Positions 1-8,588 are shown, counted from the first letter of the stretch. The stretch: DNA of 64,000 nucleotides from Nitrospirota bacterium (GCA_014874185.1 JACWAF010000013.1:24854-88853), one strand, 5' to 3'. The notes: generated from the letters alone by a model not told the origin. Translations and numbers: made by a program.

Positions 1-390
1 CGCCTGGAAACCTCTTGCAATTGCGGCAGCGCTCTCGGCCATCCCGTAGGCGTTTATAACAAGGACGGTATTGGCTTCAAGGAAATCGGCCAGCCTGGCC
101 GTGCTTCGCCTGCCCCCGTCAAAGAGGCCCATCACGCCCTCCATGACGGCGCAGTCGGCTCCGGCGGTATGCTTTTTCACGGATTCCCGGACGTACTTCT
201 TCCCGCACATCCAGAGGTCAAGGTTCCTGCCGGGCCTTCCGGTTATGCGGCCGTGCAGGCCGGGGTCTATGAAATCAGGCCCGGCCTTGAAGGGCTGCAC
301 GGTATGGCCGGTCTTCTTCAGGGCGGCCAGCACGCCAAGCGTGACCGTGCTCTTTCCGCAGCCGCTCTGCGTTCCGGCTATCGCCAGCAT
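1..390 (-). CDS. cbiA: Cobyrinate a,c-diamide synthase, N-terminal part (cut by window edge)
   Basis: This is the first 130 codons of a leftward gene that runs off the window at position 1. CbiA/CobB amidates the a and c carboxylates of cobyrinic acid in cobalamin synthesis, using ATP and glutamine. The visible part is the nucleotide-binding half. It begins MLAIAGTQSGCGKSTVTLGV, a P-loop of the dethiobiotin-synthetase type, and continues with FKAGPDFIDPGLH, then CAVMEGVMGLFDG. These are signature segments of the family. The glutamine amidotransferase half is outside the window. The ATG is at 388-390. The 5' leader holds a cobalamin riboswitch, which independently supports the assignment and predicts repression by B12. 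Confidence 0.93.
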   Translation of the reverse strand, partial: MLAIAGTQSGCGKSTVTLGVLAALKKTGHTVQPFKAGPDFIDPGLHGRITGRPGRNLDLWMCGKKYVRESVKKHTAGADCAVMEGVMGLFDGGRRSTARLADFLEANTVLVINAYGMAESAAAIARGFQA

Positions 391-479
391 GGGGAAAAAC
401 TAAAAATCCCGATGGCCTGCGCCACCGGGACAAATCCGTTTTCTTTCATCCCTTTCAAGGACGGCAACCTTCTTGAATT

Positions 480-665
480 TTGGGGGCCGCCCCCTTCCTC
501 CTCGAGAAGTCCATATTGCCTCGCAGAAAGGTCTTCTGGCTCCCGGCTCGTCCTCGGTCCATCCTTCCCATGCAAGATGCACAGTGGCTAAATTGGACCT
601 CGTCCCCGGTTACAGCGGCGGGACCGCTCCCGGCTTTAACGGGATTCCCTTACCTGCTTGAGGTA
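480..665 (-). promoter_or_regulatory. Cobalamin (AdoCbl) riboswitch upstream of cbiA
   Basis: Read on the minus strand, the leader contains the cobalamin-riboswitch core elements in the right order. A GCCACTG segment is followed by TGCATCTTGCATGGGAAGG. The GGGAGCCAGAAGACCT B12-box region lies around 528-545. Upstream is a purine-rich P3/P4-like section (GGGAGCGGTCCCGCCGCTGTA, around 613-633). It lies 90-275 nt before the cbiA ATG. Exact 5' and 3' ends are approximate. Binding of adenosylcobalamin is expected to shut down cbiA expression. Confidence 0.92.
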
Positions 666-743
666 ATTTAATCAAAAAGGAAGGCAAGTTGTCAATCCGC
701 CCTCCAAATTCCGCGGAATCGGTGAGATAATCTGAAAGAGGGG

Positions 744-1091
744 TTAGCGTTTAAGGGCGAAGAAGTAAAAGAGCTCGGTCTCGGTGACCGTATTTGTAAC
801 GGAGTGGAAATCCCCCGGTTCCACCACGAGGAGTTCCCCGCCCCGGAGGGTTTCCTCCCTGCCGTTTATATTGAAGATCATTTCGCCGCGTATGCAGAAG
901 AAGACCTCGCAGGCGTCCTCATGAGCATGCCCTGCGGCCGTATTGCCCGGCTGGAAGACCACATGGCTTACGTTCCTGAGACATGCGGGCCCTTCGGGAG
1001 AGAGCACCTGTTTTTTGACCTCCGGGTTATGGCTTACCGGCGAAAAAGGCGCCTCCGAGAGTCGGTAATGTTTCATTCCATAATCTATCAC
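744..1091 (-). CDS. Small cupin-domain protein
   Basis: A single-domain cupin of about 115 residues with unknown substrate. The conserved barrel motifs are visible: GHAHEDACEVFFCIRGE matches the first cupin motif (two His and a Glu as likely metal ligands), and GELLVVEPGDFHSV matches the second with its His. Proteins of this size usually bind a metal and act as small isomerases, dioxygenases or sugar-binding sensors, so no reaction can be named. A GTG at 1091 and an ATG at 1076 (MKHYRLSEA) are both possible starts. The gene is divergent from the helicase at 1160, so the two share a short promoter region. Confidence 0.8.
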   Translation of the reverse strand: MIDYGMKHYRLSEAPFSPVSHNPEVKKQVLSPEGPACLRNVSHVVFQPGNTAAGHAHEDACEVFFCIRGEMIFNINGREETLRGGELLVVEPGDFHSVTNTVTETELFYFFALKR

Positions 1092-1159
1092 ACTTCCATA
1101 TTTCGGGCTAACCTGATAATTTCATGGAATTTTCACAATCGGAGACGATAATTTAACAG

Positions 1160-3322
1160 ATGGACATCTTTTGGCTGGAAGAATACGGGGCCTCCAGGAG
1201 GCTGGTTGAAGCGCTGAAGTCAACGGGCCTGCAAAAACTCTATCCGCCGCAGAAGATGTCCGTCGAGGCGGGGCTCCTTTCGACGAAAAACCCCTTCGTG
1301 GTTGCGGCGCCTACCGCCTCCGGCAAGACGCTGATAGCGGAGATGGCCGCCCTGTCCCTGACGCTTGAGAGGGCAGGGAAGGTGGTCTACCTTGTCCCCC
1401 TGCGCGCACTCGCCCGGGAGAAATACGAAGACCTGTCGGGGAAATACTCGGGTTTCGGCATAAAGGTGATGCAGAGCACGGGGGACTTCGACAGTGGCGA
1501 TCCCTGGCTGGCCGATGCGGACATCCTTGTCTGCACCAACGAAAAGCTGGACTCCCTGGTGCGGCACCGCGCGCCCTGGCTGAAGGATGTGCGCCTCGTG
1601 ATAGCCGACGAGATACACCTCCTTGGGGACGGCCACAGGGGGCCCACGCTTGAGGTAGTGCTCACCCGTCTCAGGCTCACCAACCCCGATCTTAGGATAA
1701 TAGCCCTCAGCGCCACCATCCCCAATGCTGACGAGATCGCCCACTGGCTTGACGCCACCCTCATCGAATCCACATGGCGGCCCGTCCCCCTGCGGGAGGG
1801 GGTGTATTTCAACGGGGCGGGGATATTCAACGACGGCACCGTGCGCTGGGTGCCATCTTCGGAAACGGGTTCGGCGGCCCTGGATCTGGCCATGGACACC
1901 ATAGGCGAGGGCGGGCAGGCCCTGATATTCGTGGGCACAAGGAAGGCCGCCGAGTCACTGCCGGGAAAGGCCGGGAAACTGGTCGCTGGCAGGACCACGG
2001 AAGAAGAGAAGGCCGGTCTTTTGAAACTGGCCCAGCAGATAGCCTCCGCTTCGGCAGAACAGACAAAGACCGGCAAAAAGCTTGCGGAGCTTGTAAAAGA
2101 CGGGGTCGCCTTCCACCATGCCGGCATACTTGGTTCACAAAGAAGGCTGGTGGAAGAGGGTTTCAAGGCCAATACGATAAAAATTCTGGTTTCCACCACC
2201 ACGCTGGCAATGGGGCTGAACCTCCCCTCCCGGAGGGTCATAATCCGTGACTGGTGGAGATACGAGCCGGGCGTGGGCATACATTCGCTGCCCGCGATAG
2301 AAGTGAAACAGATGTCCGGCCGGGCCGGGAGGCCTGGTTATGACGAGTACGGCGAGGCCCTGCTTATAGCCAGGAACAAACGCGACGAGAGCGAATTGTT
2401 CGAGAAATACATTAAGGGCGGCCCGGAAAAGATAACCTCCAGGCTGGCAAACGACGACGCCATGCGCTTCCATATTCTGGCCTCCATAGCGGGCATGTTC
2501 ACGCGGACCAGGCCCGAGCTTTTCGAATTCCTGGAGAGTACCTTTTCGGCCTACCAGGCGGGGGCCGATTTCCTCTACAAGCTTTCCGATGGGGCGCTGG
2601 ATTTTCTTCAGTCGGAAGAGATGGTGAGGGCTGAAAAAAATCTTCTCCTCGCCACCCGTTTCGGACGGAGGGTCTCGGAGCTTTACCTGGACCCGCTCTC
2701 GGCAGTGGTGATCAGGGATTCGCTGAAGCTGGAACCGCCCAAGCTCCCCTTCCCGCTCCTGCAGATGATAGCCCGCACGCCGGATATGATGAGACTCTTC
2801 CTGAGAAAAAAAGACTGGGAAGAGTTGATGGAGATATACTTCGCCCATGCCGAGAGCCTGCTGATGGCGAAAGAGGATAAATTCCCCTCGGAGGAGCTTC
2901 TATCTTCGCTCAAAACGGCATCCGTGCTGATGCAGTGGATTCTGGAGCTTCCGGAAGACCGGATCACCACGCACTTCGGCATCGGGCCCGGCGACCTGAG
3001 GACGCTAGTGGAGCTTTCGGACTGGCTCCTCTATTCCTCATACGAGATATCGAAGCTCTTCGGACTCAAAGAGGCGCAGAAGGCGATATCACAGCTTAGG
3101 CCCAGGATTTACTACGGGGTCAAGGAGGAGCTTCTGGAGCTGGTCACCCTGCGCGGCATAGGACGGGTAAGGGCGAGAAGCCTCTACGAAAGCGGCGTGC
3201 GCGGCCTTGACGATATAAAAAAAAGGACCGTTGCCGAGCTTTCGGGAATACCGAATATAGGGAAGGCAATTGCCGAGGAGATCAAGAGGCAGGCCGGGAG
3301 AAACAAGAAAGAGGAATCTTGA
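1160..3322 (+). CDS. Superfamily 2 helicase of the Hel308/Ski2-like type
   Basis: A 720-residue ATP-dependent helicase matching the length and layout of archaeal Hel308, which acts on stalled or branched replication forks. Visible motifs in order are APTASGKT (motif I, about residue 50), DEIHLLGDGHRG (motif II, about 151), LSATIPNADE (motif III), STTTLAMGLNLPSRRVI (motifs IV/V) and QMSGRAGRPGYDEYG (motif VI). Next comes a helical region, and residues 650-720 look like paired helix-hairpin-helix elements (LRGIGRVRARSLY, LSGIPNIGKAIAEEI). There is no Shine-Dalgarno; a GATAAT hexamer ends 7 nt before the ATG, suggesting a leaderless mRNA. Hel308 is mostly archaeal and eukaryotic, so acquisition from archaea is plausible. 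Its role in this bacterium is inferred as replication-fork repair. Confidence 0.88.
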   Translation: MDIFWLEEYGASRRLVEALKSTGLQKLYPPQKMSVEAGLLSTKNPFVVAAPTASGKTLIAEMAALSLTLERAGKVVYLVPLRALAREKYEDLSGKYSGFGIKVMQSTGDFDSGDPWLADADILVCTNEKLDSLVRHRAPWLKDVRLVIADEIHLLGDGHRGPTLEVVLTRLRLTNPDLRIIALSATIPNADEIAHWLDATLIESTWRPVPLREGVYFNGAGIFNDGTVRWVPSSETGSAALDLAMDTIGEGGQALIFVGTRKAAESLPGKAGKLVAGRTTEEEKAGLLKLAQQIASASAEQTKTGKKLAELVKDGVAFHHAGILGSQRRLVEEGFKANTIKILVSTTTLAMGLNLPSRRVIIRDWWRYEPGVGIHSLPAIEVKQMSGRAGRPGYDEYGEALLIARNKRDESELFEKYIKGGPEKITSRLANDDAMRFHILASIAGMFTRTRPELFEFLESTFSAYQAGADFLYKLSDGALDFLQSEEMVRAEKNLLLATRFGRRVSELYLDPLSAVVIRDSLKLEPPKLPFPLLQMIARTPDMMRLFLRKKDWEELMEIYFAHAESLLMAKEDKFPSEELLSSLKTASVLMQWILELPEDRITTHFGIGPGDLRTLVELSDWLLYSSYEISKLFGLKEAQKAISQLRPRIYYGVKEELLELVTLRGIGRVRARSLYESGVRGLDDIKKRTVAELSGIPNIGKAIAEEIKRQAGRNKKEES

Positions 3323-3374
3323 GCTAATCTGTCACTCCTATATACTTAAGATATCGCATTCATACCGGAAGAGA

Positions 3375-3980
3375 ATGAATAAGAAAAGAAGAAACAAGCT
3401 GATCGTCCTGTTCAGCGTGATCGCCGCAATCATTCTGGCACACTATATCGGGGAGATAAGCAGGCGCAAACCTGAATATCCAGGGATAGTGGAGGCCGAG
3501 CAGGTAAAGCTCACCCCTGGCCTGAAGGGCACTATAGAGTGGGTTGCCGTGCGCGAGGGGGACAAGGTGCTCAAAGGGGAGCTGATAGCCACTCTCGCAT
3601 TGGAGGGTCCAGGCAGCAGCGGCAATGCGGCCGTGGAGATAGTATCGCCGGTGGACGGGGTTGTGGTTTCGGCCCCTTTCAAAGCCGGCGACGGCCTGAG
3701 CCCGGACCAGACTCTCTTCTGTATAAGCAGTCCGGAGAAAAGATGGGTCCGCCTCGACCTGGACGAGAGTGCGAGAGATAAGGTCAAACCCGGGACAGAA
3801 CTCACAATAAAGGCCCCGGAGGTGAGCCGCGACTTCAAGGGGGAAGTCTTCGAGACCCGGGACTGGAAAGAACAGACCTCCGGGGGCGGAGAGACTAAGG
3901 GGATCAGGGCAAAGGTGCGCGTGGACGACCCCGAAAGGATACTTCAGCCAGGAATGACCGTCATGGCCCGGCTCCCCTGA
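3375..3980 (+). CDS. HlyD-like membrane-anchored adaptor protein, orphan
   Basis: A 201-residue protein with a basic N-terminus, one membrane segment (IVLFSVIAAIILAHYIG, about residues 9-25) and a periplasmic part. The sequence GIVEAEQVKLTPGLKGTIEW starts a lipoyl/biotinyl-like hairpin (REGDKVLKGELIATL), with the second half at IVSPVDGVVVSAPFKAGDGL. A beta-barrel-like segment follows (VRLDLDESARDKVKPGTELT). This is the layout of a short membrane-fusion protein of a tripartite exporter, but the coiled-coil insertion is very short or absent and no ABC or RND transporter lies beside it. The ATG at 3375 directly precedes the lysine-rich N-terminus; a longer upstream frame overlaps the helicase and looks spurious. 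It may be co-transcribed with the helicase. Confidence 0.75.
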   Translation: MNKKRRNKLIVLFSVIAAIILAHYIGEISRRKPEYPGIVEAEQVKLTPGLKGTIEWVAVREGDKVLKGELIATLALEGPGSSGNAAVEIVSPVDGVVVSAPFKAGDGLSPDQTLFCISSPEKRWVRLDLDESARDKVKPGTELTIKAPEVSRDFKGEVFETRDWKEQTSGGGETKGIRAKVRVDDPERILQPGMTVMARLP

Positions 3981-4070
3981 CCGGCGCCTCTCTTTTCAGG
4001 CCTTCCTTTTTTGGTGGTAAACTTAATCAATAAGCAGAAATCCCCTTATGTCTGGCGCAGTCCTTAACAA

Positions 4071-5459
4071 ATGCCATATCCAGGGGGCACCTTGGCCGAC
4101 CCTCTCGAGAAACTGAAACAATTCCTCCTGCAGACTCTCTGGGGCAGGGACATTTCCAAACTCAACCGCGCCGGGGTCTGGGGAATGAAATTCCTGAGGC
4201 TCCTCTATGTCGCCGTAAGGGAATTTGAGAACAACGAGCTGAACCTCCAGGCCGCAAACCTCGTATACACCACCCTGCTTGGAATGGTGCCCTTTCTGGC
4301 CGTTAGCTTCTCGGTGCTGGCTGCCTTCGGCGTGAAAAATCTGGTCGCGCCCTTTGTCGAACAGCTCCTGTCCCCGCTTGGACCCGAAAGCCCGGTGATA
4401 GCCGCGCATATCGTGGCCTTCGTGAAGAGCCTGAAGATAGGGGTGCTAAGTTCCGTGGGGCTGGTGCTCCTTGTTTATTCAGCCGTGAGCATCATTCAGA
4501 AGATAGAGGGCGCGCTGAACTTCATCTGGAGGAGCAGGAAACAGAGGACGTTCGCCCAGCGCTTCAGCCAGTACACGAGCGTGATACTGGTGGGCCCGGT
4601 GCTGGTCTTTGCCGCCATCGGGCTCACTGCTTCGATTGCAAGCAACGCGGTCGTCCGGAGGCTCATGTCCATGCCGCACTTTGGCACGGTCTCCGTCATC
4701 GGGGGAAAGCTCATGCCCTATGTCCTGATAATCGCCGCCTTCACGTTCACCTACTCCTTCCTGCCCGCGGCCAGGGTGAAACTGAAGTCCGCCTTCGTGG
4801 GCGGCATCTTCGCAGGGGTCATGTGGCAGACCGTGGGATGGGCGTTCACGTCCTTCATAGCTTCATCTGCACAGTACTCAGCCGTATATTCGGGGTTCGC
4901 CATCCTGATACTCTTCATCATCTGGGTAAACCTCAGCTGGAGGGTATTTCTGGTGGGCGGGTCTATATCCTTCTATTACCAGTACCCGCACCTTGCACCC
5001 GTGACCCGGGAACTGGCCCTAAGCGGCAGGCTGAACGAAAGGCTGGCCCTCGTAATCATGTACCTGATAGGCTACAATTATTATTTCCAGAAACCCCTCT
5101 GGGACATGGACCGCCTCGTAGAACGGCTCGGGCTTCCACTGGAGCCGGTGAGCACCGTCCTGGATATCCTTCAAAAACGCGGGCTGGTTATAGAGTCCGT
5201 CATCGATTCCACCCCTTCGTTCGTTCCGGCCAGGCCGGTGGACATGATAACCGTCCGCGAGGTGCTTGAATCCGCAAGGGCCGCCGAAGAGGACATCTAT
5301 TCGATAGGCGAAAAAATCTCCGGGTTCCCGAGACTGGAGATGGAGATGAAACAGGTCGACGAGGCCGTCTCTAAGGCCCTGGGCGAAAACACCATCAAGG
5401 ACCTTTTCGTGACAGGCATGGAGACGGCCGGGGTTATTTGGGAGACCGAGATGCCCTGA
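4071..5459 (+). CDS. YihY/BrkB-family inner-membrane protein with long C-terminal extension
   Basis: A 462-residue polytopic membrane protein of the YihY/virulence-factor BrkB family, once misnamed RNase BN. The family core covers about residues 40-310. It includes NLQAANLVYTTLLGMVPFLA, followed by hydrophobic segments and a late AQYSAVYSGFAILILFIIW motif typical of the family. About 150 further residues form a soluble tail (EPVSTVLDILQKRGLVIES, winged-helix-like) that is common in the longer bacterial members. Function is unknown; transport or envelope roles have been proposed. The ATG at 4071 lacks a Shine-Dalgarno. A TTG at 4092 has GGGGGC just before it and may be the real start. A MITE copy begins 41 nt after the stop. 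Confidence 0.85.
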   Translation: MPYPGGTLADPLEKLKQFLLQTLWGRDISKLNRAGVWGMKFLRLLYVAVREFENNELNLQAANLVYTTLLGMVPFLAVSFSVLAAFGVKNLVAPFVEQLLSPLGPESPVIAAHIVAFVKSLKIGVLSSVGLVLLVYSAVSIIQKIEGALNFIWRSRKQRTFAQRFSQYTSVILVGPVLVFAAIGLTASIASNAVVRRLMSMPHFGTVSVIGGKLMPYVLIIAAFTFTYSFLPAARVKLKSAFVGGIFAGVMWQTVGWAFTSFIASSAQYSAVYSGFAILILFIIWVNLSWRVFLVGGSISFYYQYPHLAPVTRELALSGRLNERLALVIMYLIGYNYYFQKPLWDMDRLVERLGLPLEPVSTVLDILQKRGLVIESVIDSTPSFVPARPVDMITVREVLESARAAEEDIYSIGEKISGFPRLEMEMKQVDEAVSKALGENTIKDLFVTGMETAGVIWETEMP

Positions 5460-5499
5460 TTGCCGCTGTTATCTTCAGAAAAGTCTTCATTGCTAACTA

Positions 5500-5700
5500 T
5501 TAACAGTCTCATGATAGGATGCACTTAATTATTAGAAAATCCCTCCTAACCTACCCTTTGTCAAAGGGCCTTTGCCAAAGGGAGGAATTACCCCTCTTTG
5601 GAACGGGGTCCCCTAAAAGTCGCAGACTTTTTGGGGTGCGGGTTGAGGGGCGAGGGGAGATTTTCCGGCCAAAATGTCTGTTCAATTATGAGACCCTTAA
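5500..5700 (+). mobile_element. MITE copy A (TA-flanked, ~200 bp, non-coding)
   Basis: A 201 bp element with imperfect 16 bp terminal inverted repeats (TTAACAGTCTCATGAT at 5500-5515 against the complement of 5685-5700). A TA dinucleotide flanks both sides (5498-5499 and 5701-5702). The interior is an imperfect long palindrome with CCCTTTGTCAAAGGG and CCTTTGCCAAAGG hairpins. A copy at 9745-9944 differs at about five positions, and a truncated inverted copy lies at 33726-33897. The open frame within it has no recognisable product. TA duplication and TIR layout suggest mobilisation by an IS630/Tc1-mariner-type transposase, not present here. Confidence 0.85.
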
Positions 5701-5753
5701 TAAATGGTATTTTCACCCCGCAGTGATGTCAAAAACCAATGTATAATTTCAGC

Positions 5754-6866
5754 ATGGCTTTTGTGATCATCCGTTCAGGGCTCGACTACGATTATGCCTC
5801 TATAAAGCCGATTGTCCATGAAATCATGGACAAGGCCGGGCTCGCCGCAATCAAAAAAGAAAGCCGGGTTGTGATAAAACCCAATCTGCTGGCCGCCGCC
5901 CCGCCTGAAAAAGCGATGACAACCCACCCGCTGGTAGTCAGGGCCGCGGCCGAGTACGTTCTTGAAAAAGGCGCGGTCCCTCAGATATCGGACAGCCCTG
6001 CCCTGGGCGGCTTCGATAAGATATTGAAAGAAAGCGGCATAAGGGACGCCCTGAAAGGGCTGGATGTGAATTTCAAGGAGTTCCGGGAATCCGCTATCGT
6101 GGAAACCCTTGAGCCTTTTAGAAGGCTTGAGCTTGCCAGAGACGCCCTGGAGGCCGATTTCCTCATAAACCTTCCGAAGCTGAAGACCCATCAGCAGATG
6201 CTCCTTACTCTGGGCGTGAAAAATCTCTTCGGCTCTGTCGTGGGCTTCAAAAAGCCCGAGTGGCATTTCCGCACCGGGATAGACCGCGATATATTCGCAA
6301 AGCTCCTGGTCCTCATCCATGCCGCCCTCAAGCCCTCCGCAACCATAATTGACGGCATCCTCGCGATGGAAGGACAGGGGCCGGGCAGAAGCGGAAGGCC
6401 GAAGAAACTGGGCGTGTTGCTGGGCTCAGATAGCGCCGTGTCCCTGGACCATGCCGTCTGCCGGATGCTGGGCCTTGCCCCCGAAGACCTCCTCACAAAT
6501 AAAACAGCCCGCGAGCTTGGCTTTCCGGGGGATTTCGAGCTGGATGGCGAACTGCCCCAAATAAGGGATTTCAAGCTTCCGCGCATGAGCCCCCTGGTCT
6601 TCGGGCCGAAGGCCTTCCACGGCTTTTTACGCAGCCACCTGGTGGAAAGGCCCGTCCCGGACGAGGACATCTGCAAGCTCTGCGGCGAGTGCTGGAAATA
6701 CTGCCCGGCGAAGGCCATCACGAAGGGAGAAAAGGCCCCCGTCTTCGACTACGAAAAGTGCATACGCTGCTACTGCTGCATAGAGGTCTGCCCCCATGCG
6801 GCACTGAGCGCCAAAGAGACCCTGCCCGGAAGGCTCATCAAAAGCGTCATAAAAAGGAGGAAATGA
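5754..6866 (+). CDS. DUF362 protein with C-terminal 2x[4Fe-4S] ferredoxin domain
   Basis: About 370 residues: a DUF362 domain followed by a bacterial-type ferredoxin domain. The DUF362 part shows VVIKPNLLAAAPPEKAMTTH, ISDSPALGG, LPKLKTHQQMLLTLGVKNLFG and IIDGILAMEGQGPG, all typical of the family. The last 70 residues carry two cluster motifs, CKLCGECWKYCP and CIRCYCCIEVCP. The reaction is not established; such proteins are common in anaerobes and are presumed to be electron-transfer or Fe-S enzymes. I prefer the ATG at 5754 because the conserved sequence begins there; an in-frame ATG at 5739 is possible. A TATAAT at 5742-5747 sits only 6 nt before the preferred start, so the mRNA may be leaderless. 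Confidence 0.85.
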   Translation: MAFVIIRSGLDYDYASIKPIVHEIMDKAGLAAIKKESRVVIKPNLLAAAPPEKAMTTHPLVVRAAAEYVLEKGAVPQISDSPALGGFDKILKESGIRDALKGLDVNFKEFRESAIVETLEPFRRLELARDALEADFLINLPKLKTHQQMLLTLGVKNLFGSVVGFKKPEWHFRTGIDRDIFAKLLVLIHAALKPSATIIDGILAMEGQGPGRSGRPKKLGVLLGSDSAVSLDHAVCRMLGLAPEDLLTNKTARELGFPGDFELDGELPQIRDFKLPRMSPLVFGPKAFHGFLRSHLVERPVPDEDICKLCGECWKYCPAKAITKGEKAPVFDYEKCIRCYCCIEVCPHAALSAKETLPGRLIKSVIKRRK

Positions 6867-6894
6867 TACTCAGCATTATGCAACCCTCTCAGGC

Positions 6895-7007
6895 GGGTTC
6901 AAGTTTGCAACTTTGAACCCGATAGTTGGTTTTCAGATAACGAATATTTCGGTTCAGGTTACAAACCTGAACCAGCAAAGGAAAGATTCCGGACGAGCCG
7001 GAATGAC
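6895..7007. repeat. Twin-palindrome repeat plus GATTCCGG repeat
   Basis: Two palindromes, one of GGGTTCAAGTTTGCAACTTTGAACCC type (6895-6920) and one reading GGTTCAGGTTACAAACCTGAACC (6951-6973), are joined by about 30 nt containing GATAGTTGGTTTTCAG. The same unit occurs inverted at 59484-59567 and in partial form near 63803-63872. It is followed at 6983-7007 by GATTCCGG...CCGGAATGAC, a second small repeat also found at 11613 and 33658. No coding capacity. Confidence 0.8.
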
Positions 7008-7048
7008 AATGAAATAATCTTTTTTAGGTCCATGGCAGCCGTTATCGC

Positions 7049-7077
7049 TTGACTTGAGGCCGCGGTTTTTTTATCCT
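7049..7077 (+). promoter_or_regulatory. Sigma-70-type promoter for mtnP-apt
   Basis: TTGACT (7049-7054), a 17 nt spacer and TATCCT (7072-7077) precede the mtnP start by 33 nt. An AGAGGAG ribosome-binding site lies between them, so this mRNA has a normal leader. Called by eye. Confidence 0.5.
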
Positions 7078-7110
7078 CAATTCTGAATCAAATTCCTTTA
7101 GAGGAGAACC

Positions 7111-7872
7111 ATGGAGATAAAAGTGGCCATTATAGGGGGCTCCGGGCTTGATGCCCCCCGGCTTATGAAAGGGGCCAGGGAGAAGGCCGTGAAGACCCCT
7201 TACGGAAGCCCTTCGTCCAAATTGACACTCGGGGAGATAGGGGGCGTCAAGACCGTCATCCTCGCCCGGCACGGGAAGGACCACTCCATCTACCCCACGG
7301 GAGTGAATTTCAGGGCCAATATAATGGCACTTAAAAAAGAGGGCTGCACGCATATACTGGCAACCACCGCGGTCGGTTCGCTCCGGGAAAATATAAGGCC
7401 CGGAGACCTCGTCTTCCCGGACCAGTTCATAGACCATACCAGGCACCGCGCCCTGACATTCCACGACGAGAAAGTCATCCACACGCCGATGGCAGAGCCC
7501 TTCTGCTGCAGGCTCCGGGAACTCCTCTGCCGGTCGGCAAAAGAGTTGAAGCTCAGACATCATAACAAGGGCGCCGTGATCACCATAGAAGGGCCGCGCT
7601 TTTCCACAAAGGCCGAATCCCATATGTTCAGAAGCTGGAGGGCCGACGTGATAAACATGTCCACCGTGCCGGAGGTGATACTTGCCCGCGAGGCCGGCAT
7701 ATGCTATCAGAGCATATGCATGTCAACGGACTATGACTGCTGGAAAGAGGGCGAGGAGCCGGTCACCTGGGACATGATCCTGCAGAGGATGCAATCAAAC
7801 GCGGACAACGTAAAAAAGCTGATTTTAAAAACCCTTCCAAAAATAGATTTCATCGAATGCGAATGCCATTAG
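7111..7872 (+). CDS. mtnP: S-methyl-5'-thioadenosine phosphorylase
   Basis: A 253-residue cytoplasmic enzyme of the purine nucleoside phosphorylase family that splits methylthioadenosine into adenine and methylthioribose-1-phosphate. Visible family segments are VAIIGGSGL at the N-terminus, ARHGKDHSIYPTGVNFRAN (phosphate and substrate loop), ATTAVGSLRENIRPGDLVFPDQFIDHT, EGPRFSTKAESHMFRSW and MSTVPEVILAREAGICY. The STDYDCWKEGEEPV segment is characteristic of MTA phosphorylase. Next to it, with 10 nt between, lies apt, which would salvage the released adenine, so the pair makes metabolic sense. AGAGGAGAACC precedes the ATG. Some relatives act on methylthioinosine or other nucleosides; the neighbouring apt argues for adenine release. 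Confidence 0.92.
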   Translation: MEIKVAIIGGSGLDAPRLMKGAREKAVKTPYGSPSSKLTLGEIGGVKTVILARHGKDHSIYPTGVNFRANIMALKKEGCTHILATTAVGSLRENIRPGDLVFPDQFIDHTRHRALTFHDEKVIHTPMAEPFCCRLRELLCRSAKELKLRHHNKGAVITIEGPRFSTKAESHMFRSWRADVINMSTVPEVILAREAGICYQSICMSTDYDCWKEGEEPVTWDMILQRMQSNADNVKKLILKTLPKIDFIECECH

Positions 7873-7882
7873 GAGGCGCAGG

Positions 7883-8416
7883 ATGCCGATAAAATCGCGC
7901 ATAAGGACGATACCGGATTACCCCAAAAAGGGGATAATGTTCAGGGACATAACCACCCTTATAAAAGACCCGGTGGGCTTCAGGATAGTCATAGACAACC
8001 TGGCCCAGCATTACATAACGGGTGAGGTGGGCTTTGACCTCATCGTGGGCATAGAGTCCAGGGGCTTCATCCTGGGGGGCGCGCTGGCCTACGTGCTGGG
8101 GAAGGGCTTCGTCCCAATCAGGAAAAAAGGCAAGCTCCCGGCCGAGAAAGAGGTGCAGGAGTACGAGCTTGAGTACGGCACGGACAGCATAGAAATCCAC
8201 AAGGATGCCATAAAAAAAGACACGCGCGTCCTGCTGGTGGACGACCTTCTTGCAACCGGCGGCACCGCCCTCGCCTCCGCCTCCCTTATAGAAAAGCTTG
8301 GAGGCAAGGTGGCCGAGATGTGCTTCATAGTGGACCTCCCCGATGTGGGCGGCAGAAAACGCCTGGAGGCCAAAGGCTATAAGATCTTCGCCCTGACCGG
8401 GTTCGAGGGGGAATAA
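7883..8416 (+). CDS. apt: Adenine phosphoribosyltransferase
   Basis: A 177-residue enzyme converting adenine and PRPP to AMP. The N-terminus IRTIPDYPKKGIMFRDITTL is typical of Apt. GIESRGFILGGALAYVLGKGFVPIRKKGKLP is the dimer and substrate region, and VLLVDDLLATGGTALAS is the PRPP-binding motif. Length is normal for the family. AGGAGGCGCAGG gives a strong ribosome-binding site, and the gene follows mtnP by 10 nt, forming a methylthioadenosine-to-AMP salvage operon. A three-hairpin repeat begins 8 nt after the stop and may end the transcript. Confidence 0.96.
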   Translation: MPIKSRIRTIPDYPKKGIMFRDITTLIKDPVGFRIVIDNLAQHYITGEVGFDLIVGIESRGFILGGALAYVLGKGFVPIRKKGKLPAEKEVQEYELEYGTDSIEIHKDAIKKDTRVLLVDDLLATGGTALASASLIEKLGGKVAEMCFIVDLPDVGGRKRLEAKGYKIFALTGFEGE

Positions 8417-8423
8417 AAGGCGC

Positions 8424-8585
8424 GTTACTTTTTCTTGTAAGAAAAAGTAACCAAAAAGAACTTTTAGTTTTTTGCGGGGCTGTGCCCCGCAAAAAAAATC
8501 AAGAGTTTTTTCTCTTTGCCCCAAGCGGATGAAATCCGCCGTATTTGATAATTTTTCTTCTTTTTTGCAAAAAAGGGAAAGTAGT
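8424..8585. repeat. Three-hairpin repeat, copy 1
   Basis: The element opens with the hairpin TTACTTTTTCTTGTAAGAAAAAGTAA and has a central hairpin GCGGGGCTGTGCCCCGC flanked by A/T runs. A third, less perfect hairpin with TTTTTTGCAAAAAA lies at its end. Two relatives lie at 19465-19613 and 27544-27671. It fills the gap between the convergent apt and DUF2267 genes, and the central hairpin with A/T tracts could stop transcription from both sides. Confidence 0.75.
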
Positions 8586-8588
8586 CTT

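Noticed and set aside
169..1151. Several short plus-strand frames across the riboswitch and opposite the cupin gene
   Set aside because: They overlap the cobalamin riboswitch or the cupin gene and have no recognisable sequence.
3270..3374. Extended start of the HlyD-like gene inside the helicase
   Set aside because: The added residues are not conserved in type and would overlap the helicase; the ATG at 3375 starts a normal membrane anchor.
5519..5746. A 75-codon frame within MITE copy A (and a similar frame in copies B and C)
   Set aside because: It starts inside the element, has no RBS and shows no known domain; it simply reflects the repeat.
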